NCBI GenBank assembly: GCA_937967955.1
Contig: CALBUB010000068.1
Coordinates: 1-64,000 of the forward strand
DNA: 64,000 nt
From: an uncultured Bacillota bacterium
Lineage (GTDB): Bacteria > Bacillota > Clostridia > Tissierellales > Tepidimicrobiaceae
Direction: 5' to 3'
The notes below the pieces were generated by a model. It did no database searches and was not told where the DNA came from. It saw only the letters and a program-made list of their open reading frames with translations. Of this stretch, positions 17,434-26,284 are shown one piece after another (positions within the stretch are counted from its first letter, which is position 1; each line of letters begins with the position of its first letter). The translations under genes and the position numbers were made by a program.

Positions 17434-17949
17434 GTGAAGGCTTTAGTGGTAATCGATATGCTCAATGACTTTGTTCTTAAGGATGGGGCCCTATACTCTG
17501 GAGAAAGGGCAGAAAAGATAGTAGATTTTATTAATGAAAAGATAGCAGAATTTAGAAAGAATAACTATCCTATTATATTCATCTGTGATAATCACGAGAG
17601 AGACGACAGGGAGTTTGATATGTTTCCGCCCCATTGTATAGCTGGAGAGCCTGGTAGTGAAATAGTTGAGAGTATTGATTTTAAGCCAGAGGATAAAATA
17701 ATTAAAAAGAGAAGATATAGTGGTTTTTTTGGCACAGAATTAGACTTATATTTAAGGGAGAAAAAGGTGGAGCAGTTATATCTAGTAGGTGTATGTACTA
17801 ATATCTGTGTACTATATACAGCAGCAGATGCAAGGAATCTTGGTTATACTGTTAATATATATGAGGATGGGGTTGCTTCTTTTGATGAAGAAGCCCACAA
17901 GTTTGCTCTAAAGGAAGCAAAGAACACTTTAGGATGTAACATAATATAA
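17434..17949 (+). CDS. Isochorismatase/nicotinamidase-family cysteine hydrolase
   Basis: 171 residues. The family triad is visible: Asp in VVIDMLNDFV, Lys in IIKKRRYSGFFGTELD and Cys in GVCTNICVLYTAADA. The metal-site region CDNHERDDREFDMFPPHC resembles the D-x-H-x2-D/H of nicotinamidases. It probably hydrolyses an amide such as nicotinamide. Start GTG 17434 with AGGAGGTG upstream. Followed 19 bases later by RNase H, probably in one transcript. Exact substrate unknown. Confidence 0.87.
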   Translation: MKALVVIDMLNDFVLKDGALYSGERAEKIVDFINEKIAEFRKNNYPIIFICDNHERDDREFDMFPPHCIAGEPGSEIVESIDFKPEDKIIKKRRYSGFFGTELDLYLREKKVEQLYLVGVCTNICVLYTAADARNLGYTVNIYEDGVASFDEEAHKFALKEAKNTLGCNII

Positions 17950-17968
17950 GGAGTATAAGGAGTGGACT

Positions 17969-18577
17969 ATGTCAAAGTATTTTTATGCAGTAAAAGAAGG
18001 TAGACAAAAAGGCATATATAACACTTGGCAGGAGTGTGAAGCCCAAGTAAAAGGGTATCCAGCTGCCATATTTAAAAAGTTTTCTTCCTATGAAGATGCC
18101 CTAAAATTTATTAATGGCCATAAGGAAGAGGTTAGGGAAGTAGATATTTCCAATTTGGAAGAAAATGAAATGGTTGCTTATGTAGATGGTAGTTTTGATA
18201 AGGCTAGTGGCTATTATAGTTATGGAGTAATTCTATTTACTAAGGATGGAAGATGCCATATTTCAAAAAAGGAAAAAGATGAGAATATGAATAGCATGAG
18301 AAATGTAGCTGGTGAAATAAGAGGGGCTATGGTAGCCATGGAAAAGGCTCTAGAGGAGAAAAAGGATACCCTATATTTATATTATGATTATATGGGTATA
18401 GAAAAGTGGGCCACAGGTGAATGGAAAGCTAATAAATATGGAACCAAAATGTATAAGAACTATTATGACTCTATTAAGGATAGCTTACGTGTAGTATTTA
18501 AAAAGGTTGTAGCCCATTCAGGGAATAAATACAATGAAGAAGCAGATAAGTTGGCTAAAAAGGCCCTAGATAAGTAA
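17969..18577 (+). CDS. rnhA: Ribonuclease H with N-terminal viroplasmin (hybrid-binding) domain
   Basis: 202 residues. The N-terminal domain (about 1-50: KYFYAVKEGRQKGIYNTW, then ALKFING) is the caulimovirus-viroplasmin/RNA-DNA hybrid binding module found in eukaryote-like bacterial RNases H1. The catalytic domain (about 68-200) has Asp in AYVDGSFD, Glu in AGEIRGAM, Asp in YYDYMGIEKW and the final Asp in NEEADKLAKKAL. It degrades the RNA of RNA-DNA hybrids. ATG with GGAGTGG upstream. A terminator follows immediately. Confidence 0.93.
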   Translation: MSKYFYAVKEGRQKGIYNTWQECEAQVKGYPAAIFKKFSSYEDALKFINGHKEEVREVDISNLEENEMVAYVDGSFDKASGYYSYGVILFTKDGRCHISKKEKDENMNSMRNVAGEIRGAMVAMEKALEEKKDTLYLYYDYMGIEKWATGEWKANKYGTKMYKNYYDSIKDSLRVVFKKVVAHSGNKYNEEADKLAKKALDK

Positions 18578-18583
18578 GAAAAA

Positions 18584-18609
18584 AAGGATCCAGGAAGGAT
18601 CCTTAAATT
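18584..18609. terminator. Bidirectional terminator between rnhA and the dCMP deaminase gene
   Basis: Eight base-pair stem AAGGATCC/GGATCCTT with an A run before it and a T-rich stretch after it. Confidence 0.7.
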
Positions 18610-19028
18610 TTTACAAATTCTACATTATTCCTTTTTAACAATTCTACTGCATAGTCATCAATCCTATAGTCATTTCTGTAGTATATTTTCTTTATACCAG
18701 CTTGGATAAGGGCTTTTGTACAGTTAAGGCAGGGGAAATGGGTAACATAAACCCTACAGCCCTTTACAGATATGCCTTCCCTAGCACAGTATATTAGGGC
18801 ATTCATTTCAGCGTGGATTGTTGCAATACAATGGCCATCCCTCATAACATGTCCTACATCATTACAGTGGGGATTTCCTGAAATGGAGCCGTTATAGCCG
18901 GTAGACACAATCCTATTATCATCATTGACAATTAAACAGCCTACCTCTGCCCTATCGCAGGTGGAGCGGCTGGCTACCATTTCTGCTATTTCCATAAAGT
19001 ATTCATTCCATGATTTCCTTTTTCCCAT
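18603..19028 (-). CDS. dCMP deaminase (ComE operon protein 2 type)
   Basis: 141 residues. Zn-dependent deamination of dCMP to dUMP for thymidylate supply. Zinc/catalytic motifs: HAEMNAL (His and catalytic Glu) and PCLNCTKALIQAG (PCxxC). The N-terminal SWNEYFMEIAEMVASRSTCDRAEVGC is typical of the dCMP deaminase/ComEB subfamily. Its stop overlaps the terminator hairpin. Start ATG 19028 with AAGGAGAAGG upstream. Monocistronic. Confidence 0.92.
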   Translation of the reverse strand: MGKRKSWNEYFMEIAEMVASRSTCDRAEVGCLIVNDDNRIVSTGYNGSISGNPHCNDVGHVMRDGHCIATIHAEMNALIYCAREGISVKGCRVYVTHFPCLNCTKALIQAGIKKIYYRNDYRIDDYAVELLKRNNVEFVKI

Positions 19029-19165
19029 AATCCTTCTCCTTCTATTAATTATAATTTTATGTTAACATATTTTGTTTATGGCAAGAAATAGATTAATGTG
19101 GCTATATAGCTTCCTATGTAATATAATTATACTAACAATAATTATATTAGGAAAGGTGTAAAAAA

Positions 19166-19654
19166 ATGAGATATATATTAAGGCAGAAAATATTTGCTTT
19201 ATCCGATAAATTCTATATAAAAGATGAAGGGGATAGGCCTAAATATTATGTGGAAGGAAGATTATTTACTTTTGGAGATAAGCTTAAGCTCTTCGACTTA
19301 GAAGGAACTGAGCTAATGTATATAGAACAGAAGCTTTTTAGATTTTTACCAGAATATTATATATATAGGGTTGGAAAATTAGTGGCAAAAGTTAAGAAGG
19401 AGTTTACATTTTTTAGGCCAAAGTTTAATATTGAAAGTGCTTATGGTGATTTTACCATAGAAGGAGACATATTTGCCCATGATTTTACCATATTAAAAGA
19501 TAGAAAGCCAGTAGCTTCAGTTAGTAAAAAATGGCTTAGCTTTTCAGACACTTACTATGTAGATATAGCTGATGATGAAGATCACCCTTTCATCCTATCC
19601 TTAGTTATAGTTCTAGACCAAGTACTCCATGATAATCATAATAATAAACGCTAA
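19166..19654 (+). CDS. LURP-one-related (tubby-like) family protein
   Basis: 162 residues. The N-terminal MRYILRQKIFALSDKFYIKDE and the alternating beta-strand pattern (YYVEGRLFTFGDKLKLFD; FRPKFNIES; FTIEGDIFAHDFTILKDRKPVA) match the LURP-one/tubby C-terminal-like 12-stranded barrel of bacterial proteins such as YxjI. The function is not established; scramblase-like lipid roles are suggested for eukaryotic relatives. ATG with AGGAAAGGTG upstream. Its stop lies 29 bases before the start of the sigma-54 activator gene. Confidence 0.85.
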   Translation: MRYILRQKIFALSDKFYIKDEGDRPKYYVEGRLFTFGDKLKLFDLEGTELMYIEQKLFRFLPEYYIYRVGKLVAKVKKEFTFFRPKFNIESAYGDFTIEGDIFAHDFTILKDRKPVASVSKKWLSFSDTYYVDIADDEDHPFILSLVIVLDQVLHDNHNNKR

Positions 19655-19683
19655 AATGCTCCTTGGGAAAAGGATGTGATAAT

Positions 19684-21447
19684 GTGAATCTATTTGATAT
19701 ACAGGAATCGGTTCAAGGGGTAGCTGAAGCAATTTCTGCTGTATTAAATGTGGATGTTACAATAGTTGATAGCAGTTTAAATCGGGTAGCAGCTACAGGC
19801 AAATACAAGAAATTAATTGGAGAAAAGCTGCCTGAAAATTGTACCTTTGAACTGATTACAAGAAAAAGACAACCTGAATTTGTAGACAAGCCTAATATAA
19901 GCAATAAATGTTTTGCCTGTAGTTTGAGAGGTAAATGTGATGAGTTAGCAACTATTGGCTATCCTATTTTGCATAAGGGAGAACTTTTGGGAATCATAGG
20001 CCTTATAGCCTTTAATGAGGAGCAGAGAAATAAAATCTATAAGGATTATGACTCCTTAATAGTGTTTTTAGGAAAACTAGGTGAGCTATTGGCAGGCAAT
20101 TTACAATATACAAGAACTATAAATGAGTTGACAATCCAAAGCCAAGAAATAAATATGATAGTAAATGGGCTGGAGAATGGGATAATCTGTATTGATAATA
20201 AAGGCAGGATAAAGTTTGTAAATTCAAAAACAGAAGAATTTCTAAAATATAAAAGCCAAAAGCTAATCAACAAGTCTGTTTATGAAGTCATACCCGAACT
20301 TAAAGCTTATCAAAAGACCCAAGTGCCTACCGAAATTAAAATATCCATAGGAGGAAAAAGAAAGAGCTTTATAATAAGAACAATCCCTGTAATGGTTGGA
20401 AATAAAAAGGTAAGCTATATAATGGAACTTAATAAAACCTCCCATATGGTAGCTGATGCCTATAGATTAATTGGTGGAACTAATAGTATTACCTTTGAGC
20501 ATATAATAGGGGATAGTCCAAAGATTATAGAGGTTAAGGAAATAGCCAAGAAAGTGGCTTCCAGCAAATCTACAGTTTTACTTACAGGAGAAAGTGGAAC
20601 AGGTAAGGAGCTATTTGCTAGGGCTATCCACTATGTCAGCAATAGGAGCCATAGGCCCTTTGTAGCTATTAATTGTGCATCTATACCTGATAATTTATTG
20701 GAAAGCGAACTGTTTGGCTATGAGGCAGGTGCTTTTACAGGAGCTAATAAGCAAGGGCAGATGGGAAAACTAGAGTTAGCTAATGGAGGCACCCTTTTCC
20801 TAGATGAAATTGGTGATCTCCCCCTCCATCTACAGCCTAAATTGTTGAGAGTTTTACAGGATGGAGTCTTTATGAGATTAGGAGGTAAAGAATTTATATC
20901 TGTTGATTTTAGATTAATAGTGGCTACCAATAGGGATTTAGAAGAGTTAATAAACAATGGCGAATTTAGAGAGGATTTATACTATAGATTAAATGTAATT
21001 CCTATCCATATTCCTCCATTAAGAGAGAGGATTGAGGATATAGATAAGTTGAGCCAGTATTTGTTAAATAAATATTGTAATAGATTGGGAGTAAAGAAAA
21101 AATACTTTTCTAATGAAGTAAAAAGAGCCTTTTATAGGTATAATTGGCCTGGAAATGTAAGAGAGCTGGAAAATGTAGTAGAATACTTGGTAAATGTGGT
21201 AAAAGGAGAGGAGATTAAATTAGAGAACCTTCCAAGGAATATAAGAGACTATTTAAAGATACCTGCTGATAAACTTCAAAACACTGGCAAGCTGAAGGAT
21301 ATGTTGGATAATTATGAAAGGGAAATATTGAAATCCTACTTAAGAGTCTATGGCAGTAGCACAGAAAATAAGGAGAAGATTGCTTCCATTTTAGGAATTA
21401 ACTTGTCTACCCTATATAGAAAGCTTAATAAATACAATTTGCAATAA
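19684..21447 (+). CDS. Sigma-54-dependent transcriptional activator (probable cysteine-responsive regulator of the desulfidase gene)
   Basis: 587 residues from GTG 19684, which has AAAGGATG about 10 bases upstream; the in-frame TTG 19663 lacks a site. The N-terminal sensor region (about 1-140, GAF-like) carries a Cys cluster CFACSLRGKC (Cys76, 79, 85). A PAS domain follows (about 150-245, IICIDNKGRIKFVNSKTEEFL). The AAA+ core (about 265-500) has GESGTGKE and the sigma-54 contact motif GAFTGA. A Fis-type HTH closes the protein (IASILGINLSTLYRKLNKY). A clear sigma-54 promoter lies just downstream before the L-cysteine desulfidase gene, its obvious target. I recall a comparable regulator-desulfidase pair in C. 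difficile (CdsR/CdsB). Confidence 0.9.
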   Translation: MNLFDIQESVQGVAEAISAVLNVDVTIVDSSLNRVAATGKYKKLIGEKLPENCTFELITRKRQPEFVDKPNISNKCFACSLRGKCDELATIGYPILHKGELLGIIGLIAFNEEQRNKIYKDYDSLIVFLGKLGELLAGNLQYTRTINELTIQSQEINMIVNGLENGIICIDNKGRIKFVNSKTEEFLKYKSQKLINKSVYEVIPELKAYQKTQVPTEIKISIGGKRKSFIIRTIPVMVGNKKVSYIMELNKTSHMVADAYRLIGGTNSITFEHIIGDSPKIIEVKEIAKKVASSKSTVLLTGESGTGKELFARAIHYVSNRSHRPFVAINCASIPDNLLESELFGYEAGAFTGANKQGQMGKLELANGGTLFLDEIGDLPLHLQPKLLRVLQDGVFMRLGGKEFISVDFRLIVATNRDLEELINNGEFREDLYYRLNVIPIHIPPLRERIEDIDKLSQYLLNKYCNRLGVKKKYFSNEVKRAFYRYNWPGNVRELENVVEYLVNVVKGEEIKLENLPRNIRDYLKIPADKLQNTGKLKDMLDNYEREILKSYLRVYGSSTENKEKIASILGINLSTLYRKLNKYNLQ

Positions 21448-21453
21448 TGCAAA
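21438..21453. promoter_or_regulatory. Inverted repeat, candidate upstream activator site
   Basis: TTTGCA-ATAA-TGCAAA, six-base arms, overlapping the end of the activator gene and about 190 bases before the sigma-54 promoter, a normal enhancer distance. Related half-sites (ATGCAAAA at about 21468; TTTGCAAA at about 21527) lie in the same gap. Binding by the activator is inference. Confidence 0.45.
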
Positions 21454-21627
21454 ACAATTCTCATTTATGCAAAAATGTTTAAAATTACTTAATTATATAA
21501 GGAGTAAGGAATTTTTACTATACAATTTGCAAAGTTGGGAAAAATGAAGCAAAGAGAAAACTACACTTGTGTCTCCTGAAGGCCGTAAATCACACATTTT
21601 TCAACAAGTTGTTGGAAATAAAATTTT

Positions 21628-21644
21628 TGGCATCTTTCTTGCAA
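21628..21644 (+). promoter_or_regulatory. Sigma-54 promoter of the L-cysteine desulfidase gene
   Basis: TGGCAT-N5-TTGCAA, with the invariant GG (21629-21630) and GC (21641-21642) exactly 12 bases apart as the -24/-12 elements require. The predicted start point is about 21654, 30 bases before the GTG. The activator gene directly upstream supports it. Confidence 0.88.
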
Positions 21645-21683
21645 CACATATTGTAAAAGGATTTATTATAAGGAGGAGACGCA

Positions 21684-22961
21684 GTGATAAAAACTTCATT
21701 GATGAATAATATTTTAAATATAGTAAAAAAAGATGTTTTTCCAGCTTTAGGTTGTACTGAGCCAATAGCAGTGGCTTATGCTGCAGCAGTGGCAAGGAAA
21801 TATTTTACTGGAGAAATGGACAATGTGGACATAAAGGTTAGTAAAAATATATTTAAGAATGGTAAAGCTGTAATTATTCCCAAAGTCAATGAGGCAGGCT
21901 TAGATTTGGCAGGGGCATTAGGCTTCTTATCAGGCAATAATACTAATGGCTTAATGGTATTGGAAAATATAGATGAGGAAACCATAGAATATGCCCGTAA
22001 TATCATAAGGGCTGGTAAGGTTAAAGTTAGCTATCTGAATACTTCTTTAGATGTATATGTAAATGTACAAGTTACTGGACCAGAGAGTATAGTTGAAGTA
22101 GAGTTAAAAGATAGCCATAACCATATAGAAAGGATTAGGGTAGATGGACAAGTTGTTTACCAGGCAGAAGAAGATATTAGTGAAGCTGTGTCTTTAGACT
22201 TTTTCAAGGATATGACTTTAAAGGATATAAGGGAAGTTTGTGAGACTATACCTGTTGAGGAATTAGACTTTATTGAAGCAGGTATCAATATGAATATGAA
22301 GGCAGCAGAGACTGGTATGAGTAAAAAGATGGGCTTGAATATAGGGCATGCTTATTTAAGGCTACTAAAGAATAATAGATTGGCTAAGGATACTTCCATG
22401 AAGGCTAGAATATTAACAGCAGCAGCTTGTGATGTGAGAATGGGTGGAGGAAATTGTCCAATTATGACTAGTGGAGGTAGCGGAAACCAAGGGCTAGGTG
22501 TAGTCCTCCCAATTGTGGCAGTAGCAGAGGATTATGGAATTGAAAGGGAAAGGTTATTGAGAGCAGTATTTTTAGGCCATGTGGTTAATAGATATGTAAA
22601 GACCTTTACAGGAAAATTATCAGGCATGTGTGGCTGTTCTATTGCTGCAGGAATTGGTGCTAGTGCTGGAATTACGTGGCTGTTAGGAGGGGACGATAAT
22701 AAAATAAGTGCTGCCTGTACTAACATGCTGGCCAACTTAACTGGAATGATATGTGATGGGGCCAAGGAGACCTGTACTTTAAAATTGTCTACTTCAGCCA
22801 GTGAGGCAATATTAGCAGCTTATTTAGCTATTGAGGGCTTGGTACTTAAAGGGAATGTAGGTATTGTAGGTAATACTATAGAGGATACTATCCGGAATGT
22901 GGGAGTGTTAGCAAGGGAAGGTTTTAAACATGTAGATGATTTATTGCTGGAGATGATATAA
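21684..22961 (+). CDS. cdsB: L-cysteine desulfidase (UPF0597/serine dehydratase-alpha-like, CyuA/CdsB type)
   Basis: 425 residues. Breaks L-cysteine into pyruvate, ammonia and sulfide using an iron-sulfur cluster. The N-terminal KKDVFPALGCTEPIAVAYAAA is the hallmark of UPF0597/YhaM proteins. Conserved Cys residues occur in GGGNCPIM, GMCGCSIAAGIG, MICDGAKETC and ACTNM, with GGSGNQGLG in the SDH-alpha region. GTG 21684 follows AAGGAGGAG. Expression is very likely sigma-54-dependent. The downstream Nudix gene is 39 bases away and may be co-transcribed. Confidence 0.9.
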   Translation: MIKTSLMNNILNIVKKDVFPALGCTEPIAVAYAAAVARKYFTGEMDNVDIKVSKNIFKNGKAVIIPKVNEAGLDLAGALGFLSGNNTNGLMVLENIDEETIEYARNIIRAGKVKVSYLNTSLDVYVNVQVTGPESIVEVELKDSHNHIERIRVDGQVVYQAEEDISEAVSLDFFKDMTLKDIREVCETIPVEELDFIEAGINMNMKAAETGMSKKMGLNIGHAYLRLLKNNRLAKDTSMKARILTAAACDVRMGGGNCPIMTSGGSGNQGLGVVLPIVAVAEDYGIERERLLRAVFLGHVVNRYVKTFTGKLSGMCGCSIAAGIGASAGITWLLGGDDNKISAACTNMLANLTGMICDGAKETCTLKLSTSASEAILAAYLAIEGLVLKGNVGIVGNTIEDTIRNVGVLAREGFKHVDDLLLEMI

Positions 22962-23000
22962 TAAAAAAGAGTTGTTTATTTACATTTCTGGAGGGATTTA

Positions 23001-23624
23001 ATGATAGACATAGAAGAGGTTATTAAAAAAGTAAAGGCTAGAGTACCACAGCCTATAGGTATAAAGCAAGAATATGCGGTAGTTGTTCCATTGATTAACA
23101 TAGGAGGAAGCTGGGAGATAATTTATGAGGTTAGAGCCAAGGAATTAAAAAGGCAGCCTGGGGAAATATCCTTTCCTGGTGGAAAAGTAGAAAAAGGCGA
23201 AACCTATAGAGAAGCTGCCATAAGGGAGACTATGGAAGAGTTAAATATAGAAAGGGAAAATATAAATATAGTAGGAGAGCTAGATTATTTAGTATCCAGG
23301 GATAATACCACCATATATTCCTTCTTGGGTATAATAGAAAATATAGATATTAACCATATAGAGCCAGCTGAAAATGAAGTAGATCATATATTTACAGTTC
23401 CCCTTGAATTCTTCCTTAAAAATGAGCCTAAAGTATATTATATAGAATTAGAGCCTACAATTAGCAATGATTTTCCATATAACCTTATACCAAATGGAAA
23501 ATCTTATGATTGGAGAACCGGGAAAGAATCGGTTTATTTCTATATATACAAGGATTATATAATTTGGGGCTATACGGCTAAGATGACTAAAGTATTTATA
23601 GATATAATAAGGCAGGCTGGATAG
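23001..23624 (+). CDS. Nudix hydrolase, CoA pyrophosphatase-like
   Basis: 207 residues. The Nudix box GGKVEKGETYREAAIRETMEEL lies within residues 54-76. It is preceded by RQPGEISFPGG, the extra signature of NUDT7/YeaB-type CoA pyrophosphatases, which cleave CoA to 3',5'-ADP and phosphopantetheine. ATG 23001 with GGAGGG upstream. It follows the desulfidase gene closely, and a terminator follows. Specificity for CoA is inferred from the signature. Confidence 0.88.
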   Translation: MIDIEEVIKKVKARVPQPIGIKQEYAVVVPLINIGGSWEIIYEVRAKELKRQPGEISFPGGKVEKGETYREAAIRETMEELNIERENINIVGELDYLVSRDNTTIYSFLGIIENIDINHIEPAENEVDHIFTVPLEFFLKNEPKVYYIELEPTISNDFPYNLIPNGKSYDWRTGKESVYFYIYKDYIIWGYTAKMTKVFIDIIRQAG

Positions 23625-23627
23625 AAT

Positions 23628-23664
23628 AAAGCTCCTTTCTAGCTTTAAGCCAGAAAGGAGCTTT
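23628..23664. terminator. Terminator between convergent Nudix and CAP-protein genes
   Basis: Thirteen base-pair perfect stem (23628-23640 with 23652-23664). The T-rich arm ends favour plus-strand termination; weaker on the minus strand. Confidence 0.75.
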
Positions 23665-23687
23665 GTATTTGGATACTCAAATTTTAA

Positions 23688-24554
23688 TTAGTCAGTAAAC
23701 AATTGGGTCCAATAAGTTGTTCCTCTTGCTTCAACGTAGCCGACACCAATTTTATTGAAATTAGGATTTAAAATGTTTGCTCTATGCCCACTTGAGTTCA
23801 TCCAGCCATTCATTACAGACTCAGCACTTCTATAGCCCTTAGCAATGTTTTCTCCAGCATAACCAAATTTTATGCCAAAGCTTCTCATCATTTGGAAAGG
23901 ATCTCCGTATGTAGGAGATGTATGGCTAAAGTAATTTTTGTCTGCCATATCTTGGGATTTTATTCTAGCAACTCTTGCCAACTCTTCACTGAAAGTAAGA
24001 GGTGCTAATCCAGCTTTTTGTCTTTCTAAATTAACTAGTCTTGCAACTTCCCTTTCAATGGATGAACTTTGGTTGTTGAGTTTTGTTGGTTCTTCTACTG
24101 GTTTACTTGGCTCTTCAGTTTCTCCTTCTTCAGGTTTTTCTTCTGGTACAGTTGGTTTTTCGGGTTGTTGAGGTTTTTCAGGTTTTTCTTCTGGTACAGC
24201 TGGTGCTTCAGGTTGTTCAGTTTCTTCTGGTTTCTCTTCAGGTTTATTTGGCCTTTCAGGTTCTTGTGGTTGTTCAGTTTCTTCTTCAGGTTCTGCTGGT
24301 ATTTCTGGTTTGTTTTGTGTATCATCATCTTCTTCTACATTATCCAAATTCCAATCAAAGTCAGATAGGAATTTGCTGATTATACTTCTAAAGTATTTAG
24401 CAAAGTCATTAAAATAATTTATAGCATATCCATTAGTATTTGGATGAAATAATCTTATTTTAGTTGTATAAACAAAGCTTTGGGCATGTCCTATAGTTGT
24501 AGTTAGAAGCAAGGCTATCATTAAAGTAATTATAGTTTTCTTAGCTCTTTTCAT
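23688..24554 (-). CDS. Secreted CAP/SCP-domain protein with Pro-Glu-rich linker
   Basis: 288 residues. Signal peptide at 1-25 (KRAKKTIITLMIALLLTTTIGHAQS). A low-complexity linker of repeated PEEKPE/EQPE units spans about 85-160. The C-terminal CAP domain (about 165-285) has VNLERQKAGLAPLTFSEEL, the His-containing YFSHTSP, GENIAKGY and SGHRANILNPNFNKIGVG. YkwD-type CAP proteins are exported; their activity is not settled. No sortase or LysM anchor is seen, so it is probably released or wall-associated through the acidic linker. ATG follows AAGGAGG. Confidence 0.93.
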   Translation of the reverse strand: MKRAKKTIITLMIALLLTTTIGHAQSFVYTTKIRLFHPNTNGYAINYFNDFAKYFRSIISKFLSDFDWNLDNVEEDDDTQNKPEIPAEPEEETEQPQEPERPNKPEEKPEETEQPEAPAVPEEKPEKPQQPEKPTVPEEKPEEGETEEPSKPVEEPTKLNNQSSSIEREVARLVNLERQKAGLAPLTFSEELARVARIKSQDMADKNYFSHTSPTYGDPFQMMRSFGIKFGYAGENIAKGYRSAESVMNGWMNSSGHRANILNPNFNKIGVGYVEARGTTYWTQLFTD

Positions 24555-24690
24555 GTTTAGTCCTCCTTAAATTTAGATTGTTTTCGGCCTACCCCCCTTT
24601 CAATTTTTAATTTCTTAAAAGTATAACATTAATTTTTTCACAATTAAATCCTTAATATCTGGCATAGAAGTATAATATTAGAAAAGGATG

Positions 24691-24727
24691 AAAAAATAAT
24701 AAGCCCTGCAATAATACAGGGCTTATT
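24691..24727 (-). terminator. Intrinsic terminator of tyrS
   Basis: Eleven base-pair stem (24698-24708 with 24717-24727) downstream of the tyrS stop. The T tract on the minus strand comes from the A run 24691-24696. Confidence 0.85.
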
Positions 24728-24733
24728 GGAAAA

Positions 24734-25960
24734 TTATTTTATTCTCACTTGATGATATACTTTTTTACCTTTCCTTATCATTAATTTGCCATCTTTAAAA
24801 TCGTCTAATGTTATTATTTTACCAACATCAGAAACTTTTACATCGTCTATAGAAATACCATTTTGTTGTATAAGCCTTCTTCCTTCACTATTGGATTTAG
24901 TAAGGCCTACTCTTGTAAGTAAATCTAAAATGCCTATTCCTTCTTCAAATTCAGCTTTATCAAATTCAGTAAAGGGGATAGCTCCCTCTTCTTTTCCACC
25001 CATAAATAGAGCTTTAGCTGCCTTTTCTGCCTTTATAGCCTCTTCTTCACCGTGGATTAATTTAGTAACTTCATAAGCTAATACTTCTTTTGCTTTGTTT
25101 ATTTCAGCCCCTTCTAAGGCACCTAATCTTCTTACTTCTTCCATAGGTAAGAAGGTTAGCAGTGCTAAGAACTTTTCTACATCCCTATCATCAGTATTTC
25201 TCAAATATTGATATAGTTCATAAGGAGAAGTCTTATTTGGATCTAGCCATATGGCACCTTTAGCAGTTTTACCCATTTTTTCACCAGTAGCAGTAGTTAA
25301 CAATTTCAAAGTCATAGCATATACTTTATCCTTCTCTATCTTCCTTATTAATTCATAGCCGCCTAGAATATTGGACCATTGGTCGCTGCCACCTATTTGT
25401 AATTTGCAATTGTATCTTCTATATAGTTGTAGATAGTCGTAGGACTGCATAAGTAGATAGCTGAATTCTAAGAATGTTAAGCCTTTATCTAATCTGTTTT
25501 TATAGGCATCCATTGCAAGCATCCTGTTTACAGAAAAGTGTACTCCGATCTCCCTCATGAATTCTAAGAAGTTTAAATCTAGCAGCCAGTCAGCGTTGTT
25601 GACCATAATGGCTTTACCGTTTTCAAAATCTAAAAATCTAGCAAATTGCTCTTTAAATTTTTCAGCATTTTTATCGATTTCTTCCTTAGTCATTATCCTT
25701 CTCATATCTGTCCTGCCGGAAGGATCCCCTATCATAGTAGTGCCTCCGCCTAGTAAGGCAATTGGTCTGTGGCCTGCATTTTGTAAATGCATCATTACCA
25801 TTATCTGTATAAAATGACCAAGGGTTAAACTGTCAGCGGTGGCATCGAAGCCAATATAGAAGGTTACCGATTCCTTTTCAAATAATTCCCTTAATTCATC
25901 TTCATAGGTTACCTGATCGATATATCCTCTTTCTACCAATACGTCATATACGTTGCCCAT
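24734..25960 (-). CDS. tyrS: Tyrosyl-tRNA synthetase
   Basis: 408 residues. Charges tRNA-Tyr. The class I HIGH-like motif is LGHFIQ near residue 47, the KMSKS-like loop is [10 protein letters not shown] near residue 228, and the Tyr/tRNA site is in [13 protein letters not shown]. An S4 domain closes the protein ([18 protein letters not shown]). ATG 25960 with AGGAGG upstream. Expression is governed by a tyrosine T-box leader and its own promoter. Confidence 0.97.
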   Translation of the reverse strand: MGNVYDVLVERGYIDQVTYEDELRELFEKESVTFYIGFDATADSLTLGHFIQIMVMMHLQNAGHRPIALLGGGTTMIGDPSGRTDMRRIMTKEEIDKNAEKFKEQFARFLDFENGKAIMVNNADWLLDLNFLEFMREIGVHFSVNRMLAMDAYKNRLDKGLTFLEFSYLLMQSYDYLQLYRRYNCKLQIGGSDQWSNILGGYELIRKIEKDKVYAMTLKLLTTATGEKMGKTAKGAIWLDPNKTSPYELYQYLRNTDDRDVEKFLALLTFLPMEEVRRLGALEGAEINKAKEVLAYEVTKLIHGEEEAIKAEKAAKALFMGGKEEGAIPFTEFDKAEFEEGIGILDLLTRVGLTKSNSEGRRLIQQNGISIDDVKVSDVGKIITLDDFKDGKLMIRKGKKVYHQVRIK

Positions 25961-25998
25961 TTTTTCCCCTCCTATGTATGTTTATCCTGATGTTTATT

Positions 25999-26240
25999 AA
26001 AAAAGGGTACCTCCTCATCTTAAGGACGAGAAGATACCCCGTGGTACCACCTTAATTCGCCAAAAGGCCTCTAATCATTTAACGCATGATATACGCAATG
26101 GTTTCCCATTGTAGCTCCGGATCCGTACTTCGCACAACTATAGGTTATAGATCTCTCACCAAACGATCTATTCTCTGTCATTTAACCATAGTTGGCTACT
26201 ATAATCCTTCATAGCTTCCTATTAGATTATTTATCTAGGT
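25999..26240 (-). ncRNA. T-box leader (tyrosine specifier) of tyrS
   Basis: Transcribed on the minus strand. The T-box core AAGGTGGTACCACG corresponds to 26053-26040 and leads into a terminator hairpin ending in a T run (26004-25999). Stem I is visible: GTAGC/GCTAC at its base and CAACTATGGTT with AACCTATAGTTG above. The 3' internal loop holds GAAGTACGGA, giving specifier UAC (26127-26125), a Tyr codon. Uncharged tRNA-Tyr should stabilise the antiterminator and raise tyrS expression. Confidence 0.93.
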
Positions 26241-26269
26241 ATGATAATATATTTATTAAATATTGTCAA
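26241..26269 (-). promoter_or_regulatory. SigA-type promoter of the tyrS T-box transcript
   Basis: On the minus strand TTGACA (26269-26264), 17-base spacer, TATCAT (26246-26241). It lies just upstream of the T-box leader. Confidence 0.7.
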
Positions 26270-26284
26270 GGGGAAAAAGGGAAA

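Noticed and set aside
24083..24310. Possible CRISPR array or tandem-repeat locus
   Set aside because: The repeated units are short, imperfect, in frame and encode the Pro-Glu linker of a secreted protein; no spacers exist.
24069..24379. Plus-strand frames rich in Phe/Leu/Val opposite the CAP protein linker
   Set aside because: They are antisense shadows of the repeated Pro-Glu codons of the linker, present in two frames at once and without ribosome binding sites.
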